This document shows, piece after piece, positions 8,567 through 14,760 of a stretch of DNA of 21,133 bases. The notes under the pieces are model-generated. The model was given only the letters and a program-made list of their open reading frames with translations. It was not told the DNA's origin and searched no databases. The position numbers and the translations under genes are program-made. Positions within the stretch are counted from its first letter, which is position 1. Each line of letters starts with the position of its first letter. The stretch comes from Piscirickettsiaceae bacterium (GTDB lineage Bacteria > Pseudomonadota > Gammaproteobacteria > Methylococcales > Cycloclasticaceae). Location of the stretch: positions 1-21,133 of the forward strand of contig NVSW01000054.1 of the NCBI GenBank assembly GCA_002401365.1. Direction: 5' to 3'.

Positions 8567-10038
8567 TTCATAGGCTCAATGCCTAGTAATGGCCAAATCT
8601 CATCGATACGCTTTTTTACGTCCTCCGTCATATTGATAGGTTTTCCCCATTCGCGCGTTGTTTCACCTGACCATTTATTCGTCGCGTCCAAACCCATTTT
8701 AGAGCCTAAGCCCGAAACTGGCGACGCGAAATCCAAGTAATCAATTGGCGTATTATCAATTAGCGTCGTGTCTCGCCTAGGATCAACCCGTGTTGTAATC
8801 GCCCAGATAACCGACTCCCAATCCCTAATATCAACATCGTCATCTGTCACAATAACAAATTTAGTGTACATAAACTGGCGCAAAAATGACCAAATACCGA
8901 ACATGATACGTTTTGCATGCCCAGGGTACTGCTTCTTAATACTCACAATGGCCATTCGATACGAGCACCCTTCAGGCGGCAAATAAAAGTCCTGAATTTC
9001 TGGAAACTGTTTTTTCAGAATGGGGACAAATACTTCATTCAGCGACACACCTAAAATTGCAGGCTCATCAGGTGGTTTTCCTGTGTAGGTTGAATGGTAA
9101 ATAGGGTCTTTACGGTGCGTTATTCTTTCAATCGTAAAAACAGGGAAACTCTCAACCTCGTTGTAATAGCCCGTATGGTCGCCAAACGGGCCTTCATCAG
9201 CCATTTCACCGGGATACAAGAAGCCTTCTAAAACAATTTCAGCACTCGCTGGAACTTGCAAATCATGCGTTAAGCACTTAGACACTTCTGTCTTAGAGCC
9301 TCGAAGCAATCCTGCAAAGGCATATTCTGACAATGGGTCTGGAACAGGTGTGACAGCGGCTAAGATAGTCGCTGGATCAGCCCCTAACGCGACTGCAATA
9401 GGAAACGGTTCGCCTGGATGCTCTTCTTGCCATGCCTTAAAGTCTAACGCACCACCCCTGTGCGCCAACCAACGCATAATAACTTTATTTCGCCCAATCA
9501 CTTGCTGACGATAAATGCCTAAATTCTGGCGTTTTGCCGTTGGGCCTTTAGTAATCACTAATGGCCATGTAATCAGCGGCGCCGCATCATCTGGCCAACA
9601 CGTTTGTATAGGGAAATTTGCTAAATCAACATCATCACCTTCAATGACAATCTGTTGGCATGCAGGTTTTTTCACCACTTTTGGCGCCATATTTAACACT
9701 TGCCTATAGACCGGGAGTTTTTCCCATGCATCTTTCATACCTTCAGGCGGCTCTGGCTCTTTTAATGCCGCCAACACCTCGCCAACTTTAGTAAGCGCTT
9801 CCACACTATCTTGCCCCATACCTAAAGCAACACGCTCTGGCGTTCCAAACAAATTTGCCAACACAGGCATGGAATAGCCTTTAGGATTTTCAAATAAAAT
9901 AGCAGGGCCTTTATTCTTTAAAACACGGTCGCAAATTTCCGTCATTTCAAGATATGGATCTACTTCTTCAGTAACGCGTTTTAACTGCCCCATTTCTTCT
10001 AGTTTTGAGATAAAATCACGTAAATCTTTATAATTCAT
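8563..10038 (-). CDS. ubiD: 4-hydroxy-3-polyprenylbenzoate decarboxylase (UbiD)
   Basis: UbiD removes the carboxyl group from polyprenyl-hydroxybenzoate in ubiquinone synthesis, using prenylated FMN supplied by UbiX, which is not in this window. At 491 residues it matches the E. coli protein along its whole length. Recognisable blocks are MNYKDLRDFI at the start, GPFGDHTGYYNEVESFPVFT, YHSTYTGKPPDEPAILG, FYLPPEGCSYR, GIWSFLRQFMYTKF and DYLDFASPVSGLGSKMG. It is a housekeeping UbiD rather than a specialised aromatic decarboxylase. Its stop codon shares bases 8563-8566 with the hemY stop. Confidence 0.96.
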   Translation of the reverse strand: MNYKDLRDFISKLEEMGQLKRVTEEVDPYLEMTEICDRVLKNKGPAILFENPKGYSMPVLANLFGTPERVALGMGQDSVEALTKVGEVLAALKEPEPPEGMKDAWEKLPVYRQVLNMAPKVVKKPACQQIVIEGDDVDLANFPIQTCWPDDAAPLITWPLVITKGPTAKRQNLGIYRQQVIGRNKVIMRWLAHRGGALDFKAWQEEHPGEPFPIAVALGADPATILAAVTPVPDPLSEYAFAGLLRGSKTEVSKCLTHDLQVPASAEIVLEGFLYPGEMADEGPFGDHTGYYNEVESFPVFTIERITHRKDPIYHSTYTGKPPDEPAILGVSLNEVFVPILKKQFPEIQDFYLPPEGCSYRMAIVSIKKQYPGHAKRIMFGIWSFLRQFMYTKFVIVTDDDVDIRDWESVIWAITTRVDPRRDTTLIDNTPIDYLDFASPVSGLGSKMGLDATNKWSGETTREWGKPINMTEDVKKRIDEIWPLLGIEPMN

Positions 10039-10041
10039 TGT

Positions 10042-10053
10042 TACTTTAAAGTA
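10042..10053. repeat. 12-base perfect palindrome before ubiD
   Basis: TACTTTAAAGTA is self-complementary and ends four bases before the ubiD start codon. A weak -10 like TATAAA (minus strand, 10058-10063) lies just beyond, so the palindrome would fall in the very short ubiD leader or at its transcription start. AT-rich palindromes of this length can occur by chance. Confidence 0.35.
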
Positions 10054-10129
10054 GTCATTTATATGAGATGTTAAAATAACACTTAACGTTGAATAAAACG
10101 GAAGTTTTTCTTACGTTTCCATATAACAC

Positions 10130-10144
10130 ATACCCTTGGGGTAT
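10130..10144. promoter_or_regulatory. Inverted repeat ATACCC-TTG-GGGTAT, candidate CsoR/CstR-family operator
   Basis: Two perfect 6-base arms flank a 3-base centre, 16 bases upstream of the tusA-like ATG. A -10 like TATAAC sits at 10122-10127, which would put the transcription start inside the repeat, the classic place for a repressor site. TACCC/GGGTA half sites are typical of CsoR-family repressors, including the persulfide sensor CstR. No repressor gene is visible in the window. Assignment of the regulator is inference. Confidence 0.5.
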
Positions 10145-10160
10145 CAACTAACACTAAGAT

Positions 10161-10391
10161 ATGAAATACGACTTAACTCTCGATGCTAAAGGCTTAAACT
10201 GCCCACTGCCATTACTACGGCTTAAGCAATTACTGCAAAAATCTAAGCCCGGACAAGTTATTCAAATGACAGCCACTGACCCAGCGGCCCATCTGGATGT
10301 TGGCGTGTTTATAGACAAGTCAAACCACGAAATGCTATTGCATGAACGTGACGACGACATTCAGTATTTTTACATTAAAGTTTCTGACTAA
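10161..10391 (+). CDS. TusA-family sulfur carrier protein
   Basis: This is a 76-residue single-domain protein of the TusA (SirA/YhhP) fold. The N-terminal DAKGLNCPLPLLRLK contains the CPxP motif with Cys14, which carries a persulfide in this family. It continues with the usual strand MTATDP. TusA proteins pass sulfane sulfur to tRNA modification, molybdopterin synthesis or sulfur oxidation. Its position facing a sulfide:quinone reductase gene suggests a role in sulfide or persulfide handling rather than as the housekeeping TusA, but this is inference. The leader carries a striking inverted repeat. The ribosome binding site is weak (TAAGA). Confidence 0.9.
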   Translation: MKYDLTLDAKGLNCPLPLLRLKQLLQKSKPGQVIQMTATDPAAHLDVGVFIDKSNHEMLLHERDDDIQYFYIKVSD

Positions 10392-10411
10392 AACCAACCA
10401 CTAACAAACAC

Positions 10412-10442
10412 AAAAAAAGCGTTCAAATGAACGCCTTTTTTT
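10412..10442. terminator. Bidirectional intrinsic terminator between tusA-like gene and sqr
   Basis: Perfect 6-base arms GCGTTC (10419-10424) and GAACGC (10429-10434) enclose a 4-base loop, with an A7 run on the left and a T7 run on the right. It can therefore stop transcription from both converging genes. It lies 20 bases after the tusA stop and 17 bases after the sqr stop. Confidence 0.92.
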
Positions 10443-10459
10443 GATTACTTAGTTACAGA

Positions 10460-11713
10460 CTATTCGCCTGTATCGTAGTCCAGTTGTGGCTCTAGGAACT
10501 TCTCATAACCTTTCAACATAAATTCCCAATACAAAAGAGGCAAACCAATTGTTTTGGTATGCCACATCAAGCTTGATTCTTCATTTGGCTTAGCTATCCA
10601 AGGAAGCGTTGGCGTTACTTTGCCGCCGTAGATAAACTCAGCCATCATCACCTTGCCACGAGCCGTCGTTAGTGGACAAGAACCGTATCCGTTGTAACCT
10701 TCAGACATTGGCTTACCATCCATCAGGTTTTTAATGTTTTTAACGACTTCTGGCGCTTGTTTACGCACAGCCGCGGCTGTTTTAGAGTTAGGCGTTGAAC
10801 ACGCATCACCCAAACCAAATACGTTTGAATATTTAATATGCTGCATAGAATTTTGGTGAACATCCACATAGCCGGCATCATTCGAAACAGCTGAGCCATG
10901 AAGAAAATCAGGTGTTGTTTGGTGCGGAGTGACGTGAATCATATCAAAATCAAGTTCTTTAATTTCACCCTTGTTATCGCCATCAACTACTTCAAACGTT
11001 GCTTTTTTAGCGTCGCCATCAATCTTAGTTAGTTTATGTAACAAATCTTTGTGTATGCCGTACCCTGCAATAACACCGTCCAATGCTTTCGCAAAGTAAG
11101 GTACGCCAAACATACCTGGGCCGGGGTTTGTGAAATGAACGTCACTGCTATCTAAAATACCTTTTCCACGCCAGTAATCAGCTGCTAAATAAGCAATTTT
11201 TTGTGGTGCACCTGGGCATTTAAACGGTAACGGAGCTTGTGTAAAGAAAGCTTTGTCACCCGCTTTATGTGCTTGAACACACTGCCATGTGTATTCAACA
11301 TAATCTGCAGAGTAGTTTGAACAAACGCCATTCTTACCAATCGTTTCTTTTAAGCCTTCAACAGCATCCCAATCCAAAATAAGACCAGGGCAAACAACTA
11401 AGTAGTCATATGTAATTTTGTCACCATTATCTAACTCAACAACGTTATTGTCTGGGTCAATATTAGTCGCTGCCTGTTTAACCCAATTCACACCCTTAGG
11501 AATTAAACTAACCGTTGAGCGGCGTGTTTTTTCTAACGTGTAACAACCACCACCCACTAAAGTGAATGCTGGTTGGTAATAATGATTTTCTGCTGGATCA
11601 ACAATAGCGATATCTAATTGTTTTCCGTCTGAATGGCGTTTCAAACTAGCTGCTACGGTAATGCCTGCAGCACCAGCGCCTATAATTAGTATTTGGTGAT
11701 GTTTCTCTGACAC
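10460..11713 (-). CDS. sqr: Type II sulfide:quinone oxidoreductase
   Basis: This FAD flavoprotein oxidises sulfide and passes electrons to the quinone pool. The N-terminal dinucleotide fold HQILIIGAGAAG has the GxGxxG at residues 12-17, and the second FAD segment is SNVFGLGDACSTPNSKTAAAV. The two redox cysteines of this class are seen in LPFKCPGAPQK (Cys166) and GYGSCPLTT (Cys346), matching type II enzymes such as mitochondrial SQOR. The start chosen is GTG at 11713 because AGGAG lies seven bases upstream; the frame extends to a TTG at 11764, but that would add 17 residues with no family counterpart. The product is 417 residues. It probably works with the converging TusA-like gene. Confidence 0.92.
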   Translation of the reverse strand: MSEKHHQILIIGAGAAGITVAASLKRHSDGKQLDIAIVDPAENHYYQPAFTLVGGGCYTLEKTRRSTVSLIPKGVNWVKQAATNIDPDNNVVELDNGDKITYDYLVVCPGLILDWDAVEGLKETIGKNGVCSNYSADYVEYTWQCVQAHKAGDKAFFTQAPLPFKCPGAPQKIAYLAADYWRGKGILDSSDVHFTNPGPGMFGVPYFAKALDGVIAGYGIHKDLLHKLTKIDGDAKKATFEVVDGDNKGEIKELDFDMIHVTPHQTTPDFLHGSAVSNDAGYVDVHQNSMQHIKYSNVFGLGDACSTPNSKTAAAVRKQAPEVVKNIKNLMDGKPMSEGYNGYGSCPLTTARGKVMMAEFIYGGKVTPTLPWIAKPNEESSLMWHTKTIGLPLLYWEFMLKGYEKFLEPQLDYDTGE

Positions 11714-11720
11714 AGCTAAA

Positions 11721-11725
11721 CTCCT
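11721..11725 (-). promoter_or_regulatory. Ribosome binding site that fixes the sqr start
   Basis: The minus strand reads AGGAG, separated by seven bases from a GTG codon (11713-11711). This is the best Shine-Dalgarno sequence in the window and decides the start against the upstream TTG. Confidence 0.85.
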
Positions 11726-11866
11726 TTCATAATTATAAAAATTTATTAGTGTGCAACTATACAATGTTATAGATCATAAAACACACGATTAACTGTTTGT
11801 TTTTAAACTATTTTCGGCTGTAGAGACAAAGCATATTCTAAATAGCTATATACAATGATCCGTTAA

Positions 11867-12541
11867 TTATATCCTAAAGCCGCCGTGTTTTTGCAGTTGC
11901 CGCTCATCTTGCATCCGCATCCCCCAAACCAAGCCAACTACCAGACAAACAGGGATAATTAACAGAATCCAATAAACGCTATAGGGTTGCTCAGCTGGTT
12001 GGACCGGTTTAACGCTAATTGGCTTCGGTGGTTGTTTTTTTGTTAGCGATGTCTTAACTAGCTCGTCCAATTGGCTTAGTAGCTTATTGTTTTCAGCTTT
12101 TATTACCAACAAACTCGCCTTACTGTCAGATAAAGCGCTTCCTAGATCCTTAAGCCGTTTATCGTTTTTATTCGACTTGGTCACTGCATCCGCATTGTTT
12201 TGTTTTTTCAGTGATAACAATTCTTTTTCATATAAGCCAATTTTTGCCTGTTGCTGCCGATATTTACTTTGTAAGGCTAATAAACGAACCTTGGACGGTT
12301 TTTCATCTGATAAAAATCGTTTTTCAACCCAGCCCGTTTGACCATCAACGAGTAAAATCTTTACGAAGCCGGCTTTCTCTGTCTGCAGCTCAACGGGGGT
12401 ACCGCTTGGTAACAATTTTATCGGTGCACCGGCTGAACTCGGCTCAGCATACATTCCTGCCAAAAGTTTATCTGTAATATGCGCCGCCTGTAAAAGAACA
12501 GGTGCGAAAATTAACATTACAAAACAATACGTGCGTAACAT
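11867..12541 (-). CDS. SH3-domain membrane-anchored protein (TIGR04211/YgiM-like)
   Basis: This 224-residue envelope protein has a signal peptide (1 to about 20), a bacterial SH3 domain (about 25-80, with VELQTEKAGFVKIL and GQTGWVEKRFL), a coiled coil (about 85-165), a Pro/Lys linker (167-186), and one membrane helix (about 188-208) near the C-terminus that ends in KHGGFRI. This layout is that of the TIGR04211 family, which includes E. coli YgiM. The periplasmic SH3 domain may bind peptidoglycan peptides; the precise function is unknown. It starts 12 bases after prlC, so the two are probably cotranscribed. ATG at 12541 gives a normal signal peptide. Confidence 0.85.
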   Translation of the reverse strand: MLRTYCFVMLIFAPVLLQAAHITDKLLAGMYAEPSSAGAPIKLLPSGTPVELQTEKAGFVKILLVDGQTGWVEKRFLSDEKPSKVRLLALQSKYRQQQAKIGLYEKELLSLKKQNNADAVTKSNKNDKRLKDLGSALSDSKASLLVIKAENNKLLSQLDELVKTSLTKKQPPKPISVKPVQPAEQPYSVYWILLIIPVCLVVGLVWGMRMQDERQLQKHGGFRI

Positions 12542-12553
12542 AATTAATAATGA

Positions 12554-14590
12554 TTAGGCCGCAATACCAGAGTGCTTTAACAGTGCATCAATAGTTGGCT
12601 TTCGTCCTCTAAACAACACAAACAGCTCAAGCGCATCAGCACTGCCCCCTTTTTCTAATATATTTTCTAAGAATAGGCGCCCCGTTTTTTCATCAAACAC
12701 ACCTCGCTCTTCAAATAATGAAAAGGCATCGCTTGATAACACTTCTGCCCACTTATAACTGTAATAACCGGCCGCGTAGCCACCTGCAAAAATATGTGAA
12801 AAACTATTAGGGAAACGATTAAATTCTGGCGTTTTAAGCACACTAATTTCAGCTCTAACTTGCTCCAAGGTAGTGTAAATTTGTGACGTTTTTTCGGCAT
12901 CATATTCCAAGTGAATACGAAAATCGAACAGTGAAAACTCTATTTGTCTGAGCATTTGCATTCCCGACTGAAAGTTCTTTGCTGACAACATTTTCTTAAA
13001 CAAGACGTCAGGAAGCCTTTCGCCAGTTTGGTAGTGTCCAGAAATCAACTCCATCACTTCGGGCTGCCAGCACCAGTTTTCCATAAACTGACTGGGTAAC
13101 TCCACCGCATCCCATTCAACACCGTGGATGCCGGATACGCTTAAATAATCAACCTGCGTCAACATATGGTGCAAACCGTGGCCAAATTCATGAAATAACG
13201 TCTCTACCTCGTTGTGCGTTAATAGCGACGGATCATCACCTACTGCTGGGGTGAAGTTACAGGTTAAATATGCCACCGGTGTTTGAACCTTTCCCGCAGA
13301 TTTAAACCTTGTTGCACACTCGTCCATCCATGCGCCTCCGCGCTTATGGGGGCGAGCAAACAAATCTGTAAAAAATTGCCCACGAATAGCGCCATGTTCG
13401 TCGTAAATCGAAAAGAACTGGACATCTTGATGCCAAACATCATGGTTTTTTTCTTCCACCACCGTCATTCCATACATTTTTTTTATCACTAAAAACATGC
13501 CCGATAACACCTTATCCGCAGGAAAATATGGTTTCACTTCTTCTTGTGAAAACTGATAGCGATCTTGACGCAATTTCTCCGAGAAATAACCTATATCCCA
13601 TGCTTCAACATTCCCCACATGCCTTTGATCATTAGCAAACTGACACAGTTCAGAAAAATCATTTTTCGCCATATCCTTCGACCCTTCAGCCAGCTCATTC
13701 AAAAAAGCTATCACATCAACTGGCGTTTCAGCCATTTTTGTCACAACGGAAAGATGCGCATAACTATCGAAACCCAGCAGCTGCGCTTTTTCATGCCTCA
13801 ACCTGAGAAGGTCATCCATAATTGCCGAGTTATCCCACTCTAGGTTATCGCCAAGCTCAGATGCACGCGTAACAAACGCCCTGTGAATCTCATGCCGCAA
13901 TGCCCGGTTATCTGCATAGGTCATCACGGCCATGTAACACGGAAACTCAAGATTAAGCAACCAGCCCTCTTTTCCTTGTTGTTGCGCTGTCTGTTTTAGT
14001 AGGCCCATTGTCGAATCAGGCAAGCCTACCAAGTCATCTATATCCACCACATGTTTTTCCCATGCATTCGTAGCATCCATTAAATTCTCTTCGAACTGGT
14101 TAGTTAATGTCGATAATTGCTGCGATATATCTTTGTACCGTTGTTTTTCTTTTTCCGGCAAGGCAACGCCAGATAATTCAAAGTCACGCAAGGCATTGTC
14201 AATAATTTTCTTCTGCGCCACCTCAAGTGTTTTATATTCCTCGCCTTCTTTAATAGATAAATACGCCGAATAGAGCGCACTGTTTTGGCCCATTTCTGTT
14301 GAATATTCGCTGAGTTTTGGCAAACAGTTCGAATATGCTTCACGCCATTCATCATTATTCATCACTGAATTCAAGTGGCTAACAGGCGACCACATTCGAC
14401 TAAACCGATCGTCTAACATTTCCAACGGTTCAACCAAATTCTGCCATGTAAATACCGTATTTGTTTTTAATAATTCAGCTACTTTCTGGCGACTTTCATC
14501 CAACACAGAATCAACCGCCGGCTCAATATGAGTCGATTTCAAAGATGTAAACGGAGGTAAAACAAAAGAATCTAGCAGTGGGTTTTTCAT
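12554..14590 (-). CDS. prlC: Oligopeptidase A (M3 family metallopeptidase)
   Basis: This cytoplasmic zinc peptidase degrades short peptides, including cleaved signal peptides. At 678 residues it is the usual length for PrlC/OpdA. The zinc motif HEFGH is at residues 467-471, with His467, catalytic Glu468 and His471. The third ligand is Glu497 in AVELPSQFMENW. The C-terminal FSHIFAGGYAAGYYSYKWAE is the conserved M3 substrate loop with its tyrosines. The N-terminus NPLLDSFVLPPF fits the family. There is no strong ribosome binding site. It is followed at 12 bases by the SH3-anchor gene and is divergent from the TonB receptor operon. Confidence 0.96.
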   Translation of the reverse strand: MKNPLLDSFVLPPFTSLKSTHIEPAVDSVLDESRQKVAELLKTNTVFTWQNLVEPLEMLDDRFSRMWSPVSHLNSVMNNDEWREAYSNCLPKLSEYSTEMGQNSALYSAYLSIKEGEEYKTLEVAQKKIIDNALRDFELSGVALPEKEKQRYKDISQQLSTLTNQFEENLMDATNAWEKHVVDIDDLVGLPDSTMGLLKQTAQQQGKEGWLLNLEFPCYMAVMTYADNRALRHEIHRAFVTRASELGDNLEWDNSAIMDDLLRLRHEKAQLLGFDSYAHLSVVTKMAETPVDVIAFLNELAEGSKDMAKNDFSELCQFANDQRHVGNVEAWDIGYFSEKLRQDRYQFSQEEVKPYFPADKVLSGMFLVIKKMYGMTVVEEKNHDVWHQDVQFFSIYDEHGAIRGQFFTDLFARPHKRGGAWMDECATRFKSAGKVQTPVAYLTCNFTPAVGDDPSLLTHNEVETLFHEFGHGLHHMLTQVDYLSVSGIHGVEWDAVELPSQFMENWCWQPEVMELISGHYQTGERLPDVLFKKMLSAKNFQSGMQMLRQIEFSLFDFRIHLEYDAEKTSQIYTTLEQVRAEISVLKTPEFNRFPNSFSHIFAGGYAAGYYSYKWAEVLSSDAFSLFEERGVFDEKTGRLFLENILEKGGSADALELFVLFRGRKPTIDALLKHSGIAA

Positions 14591-14623
14591 AAACGTTTAT
14601 TCATTAAAAAGAATGACATCTTC

Positions 14624-14641
14624 GCATGCTTCGAAGCATGC
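14624..14641. repeat. 18-base perfect palindrome between prlC and the TonB receptor gene
   Basis: GCATGCTTCGAAGCATGC reads the same on both strands with no unpaired centre. It lies 34 bases upstream of the prlC start and about 120 upstream of the receptor start. Imperfectly placed TGAC (14614-14617) and GTCA (14647-14650) flank it, one base off symmetry. There is no T-run, so it is not a standard terminator. It could be an operator for the divergent pair or a hairpin in the prlC leader. Confidence 0.6.
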
Positions 14642-14688
14642 TCCAAGTCATGAAATAAGCCCCCTATAATCTGCGCGCAGCAGGGTGC

Positions 14689-14719
14689 GACAATTTGTCA
14701 CATTCCGCGTTGCTATAAA
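14689..14719 (+). promoter_or_regulatory. Candidate promoter and operator of the TonB receptor operon
   Basis: GACAATTTGTC (14689-14699) is an inverted repeat with 5-base arms, extendable to TG.GACAATTTGTC.CA with one mismatched pair. It is followed by TGCTATAAA (14712-14719 with its TG at 14712), an extended -10 about 40 bases before the receptor ATG. The repeat covers the -35 area, fitting control by a repressor or activator. A second TATAAT at 14665-14670 has no convincing -35. Confidence 0.45.
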
Positions 14720-14760
14720 ACAACATATCATGCCGCATCAAAAACAACAAAGAGGGAAGC

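Noticed and set aside
11711..11764. TTG at 11764 as the start of the sulfide:quinone reductase
   Set aside because: It would add 17 residues without family support, and a strong AGGAG seven bases before GTG at 11713 marks the real start inside that extension.
14686..14702. CRP or Fur site upstream of the receptor
   Set aside because: The half-sites resemble TGTGA/TCACA but spacing is 7 instead of 6 with a mismatch, and the sequence does not resemble a Fur box.
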